DNA from: Rotaria socialis
Lineage: Eukaryota; Rotifera; Eurotatoria; Philodinida; Philodinidae
Assembly: GCA_905331475.1 (NCBI GenBank)
Contig: CAJNYU010002478.1
Location: forward strand, 265,673 to 329,672
Length of the DNA: 64,000 bases
Direction: 5' to 3'
The notes under the pieces were generated by a model, which was not told the DNA's origin, made no database searches, and was given only the letters and a program-made list of their open reading frames with translations. This document shows positions 13,538-27,400 of this stretch, piece by piece. Position 1 is the first letter of the stretch. Each line of letters opens with the position of its first letter. A program made the translations under genes and the position numbers.

Positions 13538-16500
13538 TTATGATAAACTATTAATTTGTCGTGTAAAATAAAGTGCAATATCTGATATATTCGGACGTTT
13601 TGTTCCATCAATATGCCAACATTCACATAGTAAATCATAAATTTCTTTTGAACAATCAACTGGCTGAGATAAACGAATTATAGATTCATTTAGAGTTTCT
13701 ATTCGGTTCGATGATTGTCGAAAGACAAGATATTGATAAAGTTCTTCATTTGTTAATGATGCATGTGGCAAATATGAACATCGAGACCAAAGTTCCCATA
13801 ATGTTACAGCAAATGAATAAATATCTGATTTTAATGTTGAATTATTCTAAAATAAACAAATAATTTTATTGAACGAAAAAAAGTATTTTCTAAATAAAAA
13901 TCTTTACTATTAGAGCTTCTGGTGCAATCCATCTCAATGGAATTTTATCACCATTATTCGACAACCAATATTCATGTTCATATTGTGATAAAGCCATCGC
14001 ACAATCAGTCAATTTAATGGTATAATCGGAATAGAAGAGACAATTTCTTGCTGCTATATCATTATGAATTATATTTAAATGAGATAAATATTCCAGAGCA
14101 TTTGATAATTGATGAGAAAAATAAATATTCATTCTAAGAGTAAATTTCAAAATCTTTTTCAACAAAAACAAGTTTTCTACGTTACTTTTGAAATGTTAAA
14201 TCATTGATTTTTTTATGATAATAATGTTGCAAAGTACCGAAATCTGAGTGTTCTTGGACAAAATAGAGTAAATCAAGTTGTACTGCACATACACATGCAA
14301 TATTAATATGATTCAAACGAGATAAAATGCCGAGTTCTGATAAAAATCTTTGTCTAACGAAAAAAAAGATATTAATTTTCAAATTTTTTCATAAATATAT
14401 TCTTTTTACTTTGTTGAATCAGTCATATCACTTTTTATTATTTTAATTAACACAGATTTCGATTGATTATCCAATGAATATTTTCCTTTGAAAATTTCTC
14501 CATAGTTAGATTCAGATATTTTACATACTGAAAATAGTTTTGATTGATCAACACAAGACGGAAGTGAATAATCATATTTCGAAGGAACAACTTCTTGTAT
14601 AGCACTGCAATTAAATAAATTCACTAGTTTTGAAGACATTTGTCCAATATCAGACGACGCATAATGAAATGTCTAAAAAACAAACAATATTTTTCAAATA
14701 AAATAATGCATTTTGTTTTACGTTATTCGTTGAACAATGCGCGTATGAGTTTGCATCAATAATAGCATATTGTTCACTTTTAAATAATGATGATGGTGAA
14801 CTCGTATGTAATAATGATGTTGTTGACGTTATTGGATATATGTATGAACCTATTGATGTCAAATCGTCATAATTTATTTTTCTAGTTGATTGATTCTGAT
14901 TGTTTTCAACTGATGAACCATTTGCTGTGCTTGTTAATCGAGAACATTTATAATAAGGATTACTATTTTTACGTAAATGACAATTACGAATACGAATTAT
15001 AACGAGAGTAAATAAAAGAATAAAGCAAAGAGAAAGAGTTGAGAATATTAAAATTGTTAACCATTCCAATGGTATTATAGTTGATGATGATGATGACGAT
15101 GACAATGACAATGACGATGATGATGATGATGATGATGATGACAATAATGTTATTTTATTATTCAATGCTGAACACGCTAAGCATAAATTAGATATTATAT
15201 AATAAGAAATGAAAGAATATTAATCAGAGTAGAAAAATCTAATAATGGCAGATACAAAAGGTTAGACTAAGTTCTTATCTTAACATGATCGATTGATACG
15301 AATAAATATTAGATTTCAATATTCTATCTATCAAGGACAGACTCGTATCAACTCTTTATGTCAACTATTGAATTGATTTGCCCAAAGCGATTTTATTCAT
15401 TGAAATAAAAGAAACTATATTGCCACTTGTTTAATTAATAAAAAAAAATGATAATTATCAATTAAATTTAGACAATTAAATAACTAAAAATTATGATTTA
15501 TTAGAATCTGTTACGTAGAACAATATAATTCTTCTAGTCATTTGAACATATTCTTTTTCTCATTTCACATGCATTACTATATCGAAGGGTTGACATGTGT
15601 TACTCTAATGATACTCAAAAAATACTATTCAAGTATTATATTATTATAGCTTTTTCTATAACGAAAGAGTGTACTCAGCTGTTTTACAGTGTTTAAGCTT
15701 GATTTGATCTACACTGGGCGAACTATGAAACTAGTTCAAATCAAAGGAGTTTCATCAAGATGAATTTCAGGAGCAAACTTAGGATTTTTCTAGTCAATTT
15801 AAAAATATGCTAAGATATTTTTACGAAAAATCAAATAATATACTTATAATTCTTGATTGAAAACATTGATTATAGTTTTTCTCGTGAAAGGAATGATTTT
15901 AGACGGGATTAAACCTGTAATGAAAATCTCACTTAAATGTTAGAAGTCAAAGTCTATGCTATCGATTGCTAATAAAAATTGATGTCTATTGAATTAAATC
16001 ATATTCTTAACTTTAATTTTCTTCTTATGTCAATGTTTGATAGATTGTTTACTCTTTTGAAAAAGCGTACATAAAATTTGAATAATATACAATATGTCTT
16101 ATCCAGTACTTGTTGTTTATAATATAGAGCATGTCTTATCTATTGATTTAATTATTTTTGATTCTTAATAACTCACCCAGCGGACAATTAGTTGTAGTCA
16201 CACTGGTTGATGTTGTACTGTACAATATTGTTGGTTCATTGTCAAATGTAATTTCAGTTAAAGAAAGAAGTCCATTATCGAATTCAAATAAAAGTTCGAC
16301 ACGTTTTCCTATATTTACTATTTTAGATTGATTTAAATGAATTGTATCAGCAAATGTTTTTGATAGTGATGTTGATAGCTTGTGTCTCATTGGTAAATTA
16401 TTATCAATTTTAATTTGAACTGAACGATATTTATTGTTAACTGAATAGATTCGAATAGTTTTAAAATGATAGTATGTATCAAAATGAAATTGAACTAAAA

Positions 16501-17568
16501 CTGGAGATTTATTCCAAGAAAGTCTACTATCTTCATTATCTCCAATAATTCCATCGATTAATTTTCCGACTCCACCTAAATGAAAAATAATAAGAACACA
16601 GATGATAGAATGAAAGGAAATGATTTTACCATCATATACATTATCTTTATCTATACTTGGTGACGTTGTATATGATACAATACCACCTATAGAACAAAAA
16701 AATATGATCAATATTTTGTATTATCAATTTCATACCAATGAATGCACATCCATAAAGTTCAACTCGCATACAAACAGTACGCCAACGTGAACTATAAGGT
16801 ATAATTCGAATACGTTTTGCTATAATGGGTGATAGAAGGAATCGTTTTTCTGCTAAATATGTATTGATGTTTCCTTTCAAGACCTAGAAAACCAATAGTA
16901 TTAATATTTTTCTCTAAAGAAACTATGATCGTGTCATACTGTTTTATTTGTCTTTTTATTATTATATGTTATCCAATTAGATGAATTATTTTCTCGTTGA
17001 TATTCAATTTGATAATATTCTGCATACTCATTGCCCTGTCCATTATCAAAGCGACCTTGAGTTTCAATAGCATTTATAAAATATAATTTATGTAATTCTA
17101 TTTGAACATATTCATATGATTTTGGTCCAATGGGTTTATCTGGACACCATGCTCCTCCTTCTAATTCAGTTCGAATTCTGTGTAAAAAAAAAAGAAAAAA
17201 ATATCCTTAGTAAACTTAATCCTGTTTCAATTTTGATCAATCACTATTGTTTCTATTATTTTTTACTAAAAGAGAGAAAAATGATGCTTTTACCTTGCCA
17301 TTTGAGGACCCACACTACTCAAGTCGTGAGTTGAACTCGAGGTCAAATCACTATCACCAATTGAACCTGATTCCATACCTAATGGTGCATTACATTGTTC
17401 TTAAAATAAGACGTATAAAAAATTGTTGCTTTTCAAAATTTATTATATTTATATATATATATATATATATTCACCATATTCGGACAAGATTACATTGGAC
17501 GAGACATCAGGAAAAACCATGATGAATAGTATATACAAGTTACATATTATTAACATAATCACATACAT
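13538..17568 (-). CDS. DDR: Discoidin-domain receptor tyrosine kinase with degenerate kinase motifs
   Basis: DDRs are collagen-binding receptor tyrosine kinases. Eleven exons in phase: 17568-17475, 17399-17294, 17177-16940, 16883-16736, 16686-16630, 16575-16177, 15176-14722, 14672-14410, 14353-14186, 14133-13908, 13846-13538, giving 820 residues (vertebrate DDR2 is 855). Domains: signal peptide 1-22 (MYVIMLIICNLYILF); discoidin/F5-8C domain about 33-193, from CNAPLGMESGSI to VELYGCAFI, with GAWCPDKPIG and TQGRFDNGQG; DS-like domain about 197-345 (GVGKLIDGIIGD); serine run about 360-379; TM about 387-408; juxtamembrane region; kinase about 545-818. In the kinase the glycine loop reads ISESNYGEIFKG (two of the three glycines lost), the beta-3 lysine is kept (VLIKI), HRD is HND and DFG is DCA, while ARNC, APEA and the C-lobe are normal. 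It may be a pseudokinase or weakly active. Start chosen at 17568 because it opens directly into the signal peptide. Confidence 0.93.
15075..15146 (-). repeat. Trinucleotide repeat coding the DDR poly-serine run
   Basis: An imperfect (GAT/GAC)n tract on the + strand is read on the - strand as about ten, then about seven, serines just outside the DDR transmembrane helix. Mixed TCA/TCG codons suggest some age. Length is likely to vary between alleles. Confidence 0.8.
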
Positions 17569-20500
17569 TTTGTTATCTAAAAGTTTTACAACAATGAATG
17601 AATATCTCGATATCGTGATAGCTATTAATAAGAAGAAGAAGAAGAAAAAGAAGAAAAAGAGGACAACATGCATGTCATGTTGATGTCATCATTTCGATAT
17701 TGATATTATTTAATAAAAGAAATAGCAGTCAAACTAATCAAATAGAAAATGAAAAAAAACATCATTTGATGTTCTAATAAAACTTATCTAATGTCCAGAC
17801 ATTTTCTCATATTTAATAGTTATCTGTACACGTTGACAACCATCAATAATAGACAAAATGTAAACGAAATGATATGGACATATTACGTAAAACGAAATAA
17901 ACATGAAGCATACTTAGATGATGATCATCATTGCAAGATGTATGCATATAAGCGTACGTGTTCACTGATTGTATAAACAAATATTATGGTTAAGTTGTTT
18001 GATGTGTTTCACGATGAATGAGAATAGAATTCTAAGGTATTTATGTGCATATGAGACGATATCAGATTTTCATGATGTAATCTTATAAATCTTCGTCATT
18101 TTATATTAATATACTCATGTTCTATTCTCTATACAAAGACATTGAGACTGAACAGAACAATCTTTTTATTATACCAGAAGAGAGAAAGCTCTGTCTGTTC
18201 TTTTATTTTCTTCTTCTGCTTCTTCTCCCTTTCATCGATAACGTGAAAACGACAGAACAAGGCGTTTTGTAATAATTTTTATCATCTTTCTTTTTTTCTA
18301 TCGTTATTCTTTACACATACATTTATTAATTTGTACCTTATTTCTCTTTCTTTCTTACAAACACATGAAGGGCTTCTTTGTTCAAGTGTACGATATAGTA
18401 GCTTACGTAAGGATACACTTAAATTTCATTGTCGGTTGGTGATCAACCACAGAAAGACCTTGTGTGATCACAATATATAAGAGCATTTGTCCATCCGTCA
18501 TAGTCGTCATACAACTGTTCATTTATATATATATATATATATACGTTAATATTTCAATCTTATTCGACATAAGTATTAAAATCAATAAGTGTGAACAACA
18601 AACATCTGTCTGTTTAAAGTAAAGAGCGAAATGGTTACTATTCTGATTGAGGTGCACTTACCGAAGTGAACCATTCGACAAGTCGTTCAATTAGACCATG
18701 CACATCACATTCAAAGCAACTCAAAGAGAAAAAGACTAATCGACATTCCTCTGCAAATATAAAAAATGAGAATGATGTAATGCATACATTAAACAAGTGC
18801 GTTATTGAAAAATAATTAGCGATAGTATGTATGCAACATGTTACCATAAACATTGTGGCCTCTGAGGTATCACACACCTACGATACTGAAGTTTAGATAT
18901 AATTGGCTTGTCTCTACTTCTATCCACTAATGTTGCTCATGTTGCATAGCAAACATCATAATTCTTTTTGGTCTTAATCACACGCGATGATTTTAGTTTT
19001 TTTTTCTAACTAAAGAAAGAAAAATGCTACTAGCTACTTAGTATTAGGTCTCGTCGCTAGTCATTTAGGTGACAACGATTCAAGGTAAACTAGAATTGAA
19101 TAAATAAATAATATAGTGTGGCTGAAAAAAAAACATGATAAAATCAATGCGTTAGAAATATAGACGTCTAATAATGAAAAAAAATAAAGTCATAGTAGGT
19201 TGTTATATGTCCAATATCAATATGTGCTAATTGATTGTGCAATCGTAGAATAGATGAAATCAATCACTAATTCAATAATAATACTAACACATTAGAGCTG
19301 AAATATTTTTTTTATGAAAAGAACATTATGTGTCAATGGAAATGAGCTATTGTGCTAATTAAGAGGATTCCATTCTGTTTTCTTATTGGAGCTCATGATA
19401 AAATCTTGTTAACCTTGAATAAACCGCCGGAATAAGAAATAAGACGAAGATCATTAGTAGACATAATCATCGACGACCAACATGCACACATAAAAACTCT
19501 TATTAGTAGTTCTCGTTTCAATGAATATATCTATATGTGTATCGAGTCTGATAGTTGTAGTAGGACTACTCAATGATTACAATTAGACATGAGCAACCAA
19601 TCATGTGTATGTTCAGTCTGTACTCACTATTTTTGCTGATCTTTGCCTATTAACTATAAGAGCATCAATACATGGGCATACTTTTCGTGATAAAATTAGT
19701 CGGTATTCGAGATGCAATTGATCTTATATGTATCCTACCAAGAAATTAAAGAAAAGAAGTCTTATTGATACAGAGAGTGCATTGAAAATTGAGTCGTGTC
19801 TGGACAATTATAATAAGGGTGGCCATTTGTGTATACAGATGAACTAGAATGAAATCAGTGACGTTGCTATTTCATAATCATTAAAAAAAAGGAACAGCAG
19901 ACACCAACAATGCATAAATCGTGATTCTACTATTGGATGTTTCTAATTCGGTTGCTTTAGTTTTAGTTAAAAAAAGCTTGTCATTACGTTTTCAATTGAG
20001 ATTCTTATAACAAATATGTCAGCCATAGTAAAAATTAGAACTTAGAAATAGAAAGTATATTTATGCAAAACAATTGACTACTTATTTCAATAATAATGAT
20101 ATGAAATAAATGTGAATAGTTCGTACGTAAGTAGTTCACGTATTTTGATCGAGATAGATGAAAAATGATTTAAGATTATTCTTAAATTACTTTTACTCAG
20201 TGGCTAGACAATAAATATTGATTGTGTATCTATTTAAGTGAACAGTTTAATCCATCATAGACTGATTGAATGTTTATTATATTTGATGAATTCTAACATA
20301 TTTTCAATCCTATTGAGATATATAAATGACCTTTAGGATTGTACATACACAGCATGTGAATGAATGTGTGATGTCAAATTATGATACACTGGTGTTGTTA
20401 TCCTATAAATATATGCATATGTGTGTTAACGAGACTTTATCTTATGAAAAGAGTTAATTAATGAAAATACCAAGTAACAAGTATATAGTATACGATCGAC

Positions 20501-21481
20501 AATTACTTCGTATAAAAACATAAATAATATGTTCGTCATCTTGATACTTATTTCAGACGAGTCCTTCTGTGCAAAACAATGTATTGTCAAAGTATAGACA
20601 CTGAACGAAAGTGAATTGGGCATGTTGAAGAAGTCTTGTATACAGACGAAGTCGAGTGATTTTTTAATCATATTTGAAGTCGAGCAGCGAATAAAGGTCA
20701 ATACTAGATGAGGACTTGATATAAACGATAGAAAAAAGAAAATTCCGTTGACCGGAAATATAAACAAGACTCAATGAGTGGGTAAGTATACGTATAGATT
20801 TATTTCATGTGACGATAGACAAAATGACACTAGCTTTGAACCAAAGTGTTCTTGTAATACTATACATAGTCAATATCTGTGACATAAAACGAGAATAAAA
20901 GAAGATGGATTTGACAATGAATAAACTATCTAAAAGGAAATTAATCTATTTCATGATGGTGAAAATAAAAAAAATTTTATTTCATGGAAGTTGATTGAAA
21001 ACAAATTGTATTTTATTTTCAAAAGTTATTTTCAATATAAATCTTTTGATTTTACTATTTTAAAATGTATAAATCAAGTAGAACATATGAACGAATATTG
21101 AACAGATTTTGAAAGAATGTCTTTTTTTCTTTTTTTCTTTTGTTATATTAAATTACACAAAAGTAAAACATGATACGAGGAAATTTTTTTCTCTTACTCT
21201 ACATTGAAATAAAATTCTTACCCTAATTTGAAACTATAGTATAGATTAATATGGGATATGATTGATCTGTAGTCTCTATTGTACATTAATTTTCTTACTC
21301 GCAATCTACCCTTGACGATAGAATTACTATGCACAAATCCTATGCAAATCATACATTTCTATATAAGTAGGCAGAAATTTGGAAAAGCTTGTTTTAACAT
21401 TGTGAAACTATTCATTTTTCTTCAGACAACGCGTATCTACCATTGTTTTAATCAGCGGAAATGGTTCACAACCAAGGGATG

Positions 21482-21578
21482 GAGGTGATATTTTCGATCG
21501 CCGACTCTAATTTGGAGTACGATCACCTCGCGTTTCCGTCTTTATTCGTAATGACGGTTTCAATTTGAGTATTGAAAC
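21482..21578. repeat. Two adjacent perfect 8-bp stem-loops
   Basis: GAGGTGAT at 21482-21489 pairs with ATCACCTC at 21522-21529, with an inner ACTC/GAGT pair. GTTTCAAT at 21557-21564 pairs with ATTGAAAC at 21571-21578. The function is unknown. It could be a small structured RNA or the remnant of a foldback element. Confidence 0.4.
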
Positions 21579-23038
21579 GTGTTTTTTTGAAATTTTTGTT
21601 TTCTTGGGTATCTTTCGAAATAATTGCTTTGTCGTCTAAGAAATTTTTGAGTTGTACAGTATATAACTTTAATTTTTCGCTACTTTGTATAAGATACTCA
21701 TCGAGCATCAATAGATGACATCAACAATTTCTTTATCAAATCACGCTCAGTTCCCTCAAAGTAACACTTTTCACTGTAATCAGATGCTAAAATCTAGTGA
21801 TAACTGTCTTTCTTAATTCTAAGATCTTCATTTCTGTAGTGTATTCTTAGAATTTCAGTTAAATTCTAAAATTTCAGTGGAATTTTCGGAATATTTATTA
21901 ACATAAGAAAATGTATCATGACATCATCAAATATGATTACATCAGTATTACAATAGTCCTTCAATTTAATGTCGATCGGTTTGAACGAATAAAATTGAAA
22001 TTTAAGAAATATTTTCAACTATTAAAATTGATTTAGAAAAAATCATTAATGTTTTGAAAATCTTTAGTAACTTAGTTCATAAATAGTTTAGTAACAACTA
22101 GTTAAAATTAAATTTTCAAGATAGTAGTATTTTTTTCCAAAGCAATAAAAATGTGCCAGCGAAATGAATTGTAATATTATTAAGATTTTCAGATGATTAT
22201 CCGTCTACGGATTACTATTTGGTATGTTTTCGATACATACACATGCAATACTAGCTTTTTCGTTGCACTGAAAAGAATATCTATTTACTTCATATTAATT
22301 AGAATTGAGATTAAAACGTAGAAGACATGGATAAACTCACCTTTTTTTTTAGATATATCTTGATCTTTTTATAAAAACATATAATGTTTGTTCTCGAAAT
22401 TTGGATGATTTTCCGCTTAAAAAATAAATTGATTTTTTAAAACAATCGAAAAATATTTTTACTTTTCACTTTTTTTGCCGATCGAGCATCTCAAAATTTT
22501 CGTTTATTGCAGCCAACTATTGATCTTAATTTAAGAGATTATATGAAGTTGTACAGCGTGACAGAACTTGTTTTACTTATTCAGCTTCTTTGTTATTATA
22601 TAAATGTGCACTTCTATAAACAAATAATCATTTTTTCATGGTTGTCGAAAGTATCAAACTTGTCACCTTTTCTTTTTTCTTCGCAAACAAAGTAAGAGTT
22701 TAAGAAAAAGAGCTCTGGCAAATTCTACAATCTGAGTTGCATGTTTAAAAATAATTAATATATAAATTATAAGTTAAAGTAAAAGGTTTCCAGTGAATAA
22801 ATAAGCAATTATTGACCTTTTTTGTTTAAGAATCCTCACTTCAAAAGATCATGACCTAATAACACAAAAAACTGAAAGTGGTATGTGACTTTAATATATG
22901 TAGTCTACGATTTAATTTTTCTTAGACAAAATTTAATGAATTTCTTGTTCTCAATCTTTTAGAATTTCATATTTTATTATTCTAACGAATAAAATGAAGT
23001 ATGTTCATGATAGTGTCCTTTTTTTACGGCGTTTTCTT

Positions 23039-23176
23039 GATATAACGAATTTGGCGGAAAAGGTCGAATAGGAAAATGTAGAAAAAAAAGAAGGAAAATG
23101 ACGAAAATTTGTCGACTTTCTCCTTCTTTTTTTCTACATTTTCCTTTTCGTCCTTTTCCACCAAACCAGATATAAC
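23039..23176. mobile_element. Foldback (MITE-like) element with 8-bp target-site duplication
   Basis: The direct repeat GATATAAC occurs at 23039-23046 and 23169-23176 and encloses an inverted repeat with arms of about 50 bp. The left arm runs from TTTGGCGGAAAAGG and the right arm is its complement with a few changes. The arms share GGAAAATGTAGAAAAAAA and meet at a short centre around 23100-23115. An 8-bp duplication is what hAT-type transposases leave, so this may be a tiny non-autonomous hAT derivative. No transposase is present. Confidence 0.6.
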
Positions 23177-23439
23177 AACAGTCCAAAGTTCATAAAGGTC
23201 TCCTTTTCCGGTACATAGTCTTATTGCATAGAATTGAAACATCATATTCAAATTTCGTATGAATTGAAGCGAATCATCTTATAAATAATATAAATCACAA
23301 TAAAAATCAAGAAAGGTGATACTCTTGTATTTCAACTTCATGATCTTCGATATGGCCTAATTGATTTCCATAGATTTAGTTTTAATATGAAAGAACTTTT
23401 AAAAATTGACATGAATACGCTCAATCGAAATCTTAACTC

Positions 23440-23443
23440 TCTG

Positions 23444-23492
<49 letters not shown>
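23440..23492. repeat. (CT)n(TA)n microsatellite
   Basis: About 17 CT units run straight into about 11 TA units. It is simple-sequence DNA with no visible function. Confidence 0.85.
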
Positions 23493-24424
23493 GAAGTACT
23501 GTGTAATATGAATACATCTGCATACTTTTGAAAATATAAATAAGGCTGATAACATATTTTTATTACTCTACCTGTTATAAATACTATTTATCGGCAAATA
23601 TTACGTATTTATGACGTTAAAATTCCTATTGTTTGTTAATTTATGATCGGTCATGCCCACGATTGATTGGAATTATATGGAAACCTGATATTTACTATCA
23701 AGTTGAAGTATTATATACAGTAGATTCGTTAGAATATTTTTTTTCTTTCTAGATTTATTATTTATTTTAGAAAGGAAAAGTCTTCCTTTTTGTCCTGTTC
23801 ATTTACTTCATAATTTGATATATTTGCAATGAAAAGTTTTAATACGTTAAAAATTTAGTTTGTATTAGTCTTCTTGCACTTGCAGTTCTTCTACATAGCT
23901 CAAGGCTGAACAACGTGCAAAAGACAACGATCAATTATAATACGAATTAAAGAACATTCTTCTATCTTTCTTAATTTTGTGTTGATATTGATCGATATAC
24001 AATGTAATCTCATTATTTTCGAAATATTAGGAAATAAAGCATAACTGAACATGAACAACAATATACAGTATGATCATTTATTGACAAATCAAAAAAAAAA
24101 GCATATGCAGAACGAATAATATACAAAATTCTTCTTTCTCCTCTTAATCCAAAAAAAGTGATGAGGTACAACTAAAATCATCAGATTATATTTTCATATA
24201 ATTTAAACGGACAATAAACAATTTGCACAATACAATCGATAGTTAAGTCAGATTATGTACAAAAAGAAAACGAAAATAACATTGAATTTTTTTTTATTGA
24301 AAGGAGTATGCACTGTTTATTCTACAGAAATATGCATAAGTGCAAACCAATGAGAATCACCGAGAAAGAGAGTTAGAGCAGACTAGTGTATTCAATAATA
24401 ATAAAAAACAAAGGTTCCTTTTTT

Positions 24425-27400
24425 TTAGTTTTTCTTTAATTTTTCAATATGATTAATAATTTTTAGTGATGGACCTAGTTTTAAACCCATATGTCGCATT
24501 AGTGTATCAGTTGTTAAAAGAAGAAGAGCTTTTCCGTCGATTTCCTATAGAAATAAATTAGAAAAAGACTGTTTACGTTTTGTATTAAATGAAAATGACA
24601 AAAACTACTTCTTGAAGAAAACGAGAAGCAAGATTCTCGAATGCTGGATCAATGCCTCTAACGAATGCGGCGACATCCACTGGTGTAAATCTTTCAGGAC
24701 GACGAGATATTACATTTAATGGTGTAACTAATAAAAGAAAATGAATATCTAATCTTATTATTGAAAAAGATATTTACCACAATTTTGAACATTAGTATTT
24801 ATTATTTTTGGATTATTCGACGGATGAGAATTTAACAAAGGTTCTAAATATAATCATTTATAACATCAATCAAAAGTAATAGTGTCATATATTTAATAAA
24901 TTAAGTCTGCAGGATATTATTTCATCTGTAGTACAAGTATGATATGATTAGATATTCAAAATGAATCCTTTCTATCTTTGATTTTCTGACTATGAGATAT
25001 GAAAAATATGAATCTATTGCTAATGTAAAAACATCTGGGAGTGTTAAAATAGTTATTCTAACTCTAACTATGGTCTTGAATGTGCAATGTTGAGATTAGA
25101 AAAATCCTAAACCGATCTAGATACAAGTTTCGTTACGATAAAGATATCACTTGTTTTTACTAAACATTTGCTCCTTTATCTGACCTCTTCAATTTAATTA
25201 CAACTTTGAATTTAGACATGAAATTTTGTCTACATAATCAGATTAGGTCACTAATAAAGTTTTTAGATGCTCGAATAAGTTTTATCATAGATATAGCATC
25301 ACTGAACTAATACAATCATCCTTTGTACTTTTATTTACTCATGTGTTTTCATTGAAACGACATACACATTCATATCATTCGATAAAATCGATTTTAAAGA
25401 ATACAACTACAGATTAGAAATTTTAGCATTCTAGATTCTACGATGAAATACATTTGCTGATAAGATTAAATCTATTTACATATGTTATATTGAGCTTAAG
25501 TTAGTGCATGTGATAGTACAAAGCACAAATATTAGAGTTTTGCCATGTGTATTCTGTATTCACAAGAATATAATGTATTGAAGTATATTTCGCGTATGGT
25601 TGATGACTTTTGAACATTGAAAAAAAAGAATCATTAGAGATATTTGATAGATAGCTACGATCAAATGAATTCTCATTTTATGGACAATAACTGTTAATAT
25701 TTTCAGTAGAATACATTTGATACATGCAGTTCTTCGACATCAATATGTTAAAAGATAGATATATTTTGTATAATAGCTTGCAAAAAAATATATCTCAAAC
25801 ATCATTGATTCAAAAATTGTGAAATTCAGTAGATGAATTATATTTGCGCATTTGATTTTCCTAGTGCAGTAGTATACTGTAGAAAGGTGATATCTCAACT
25901 AGATTTTTAAAAGTTTCTTGGCACTTCGAGAGGTTTACTTGTAAATAGTTTAATCCTCACGTCATAACTTTTCAGTCTTAATTTCTTTTGAGAAAAAACA
26001 ATTAAAATCCTTTCAATTTCAGATTATAAGTTAAGTTGATTAGTATTTACTTGTATCATGCACCGATTTTTCAATAGAACTTGATCGTGGAACTTTTCCA
26101 TTCTGTAGAAATGTTTTATTTTCTAGAATAAAAACATAGATCTAACATAAAATTCTTTGAAATATTTACCCGAATTTATTTCTGCACTTTTACGTTTGAC
26201 ATTTTGATTTACTAATGGTGAAAGTTCTTTCTTATCTAAAGACAAAGGAAATATTCATTTTAAAATACAATGAAAAAAGTAAAAACATACCAGGTGATAG
26301 GGATGAATCAAGAAACGATGACGATGAACCATTACCTAATCAGAATAAATATTGATTCATTTTGTTAAAACAATACAATTCTTACTATGATTCATAGTTG
26401 AATGTGGTAGTGTTGATATAAATAAATCATTTCCAGCTAATATGCCATTTTGAAATAAACGAATAATATCCCAAAATTCTTCTTCATTTTCAATGTATGG
26501 AATATTTACTATAGTGCCATTCTCCACTAAATAGACAAAGAATAAAAGTTAAATAAATAAAATTTCTTTTTATTTCGAAATAAAATAGTTTCAAATGTAA
26601 TTACATTTAATCGGCGTAGAGGACTTCTTTTTATCATTATTTGTCACAGGAAATAAATCAAGTATGCGATTGATAAAGGATGTTGGTTGAAATGAACATT
26701 TAATACATGAATCAAAAATTGTTTTTAAAACTGAGTAACATTCACCTGGACCAAATATCGATGGCATTGAGGAATGAAATCGTGGAGGATTTAATAACAT
26801 TCCTCCATTATCACCAATATAATTCCAATAAACAGTTACTTAAAAAGAAAAGAATAAACATTTTCAAAACTGTATTAAAACGAATTCTAGTTGATCGTTT
26901 TTTGTTTGAAATATTAATGGAAGAACTAAATCAACTGTTTTATCTATCTTAACAGAAATCAGTTTCTGCTTGAAGTTTTTAATTTTTTCAGAAGAAAACG
27001 TTAACTGAAAATCTTACTTTTTTATCATTCTCATTGAGACCTGTTGTTTCATATATCTTTCAATTATTTCGAGTATATAATAACAGAACGCAAACATTTA
27101 TCGCTATTAATTTGTACTATTCATGTACTACCAATCAATTTAGTGTAATATATCTACAGTAGTACCATTCTTCACCTACTCAATAGGTAAATATAAACAC
27201 AATAAAGACATATTATGATAGAAACTTAGTCTCTCAGATACAATGAAAAAATGCATTCGAGAAGTCTGTCTCCATAACTCACTAACTATACGAATAAAAC
27301 TCTCCATTTTTACTGATAGTTCCTGTTCCTTTTAATATTGATAAAAGATCTAAAATTTAGACCTAGTTCGGATTCAGAAGAATATTATTCCACGAATTCA

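Larger units (their letters stand above)
17569..24424. other. Large intergenic region, about 6.9 kb
   Basis: No gene with domain support was found. Contents noticed: a (GAA/GAAA)n purine tract 17632-17660 just upstream of DDR; (TA)n near 18525-18543; a splice-flanked short stretch on the - strand at 18660-18750 that could be a 5' noncoding exon; two stem-loops at 21482-21578; a foldback element at 23039-23176; a (CT)n(TA)n tract at 23440-23492. Both flanking genes are on the - strand, so this contains the DDR promoter at its left end and the Scm 3' end at its right end. Confidence 0.6.

Noticed and set aside
17569-17673. In-frame upstream extension of the DDR reading frame beginning with a long phenylalanine run
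   Set aside because: It comes from the GAA/GAAA purine tract read on the other strand. The ATG at 17568 opens directly into a normal signal peptide, so the later start was preferred.
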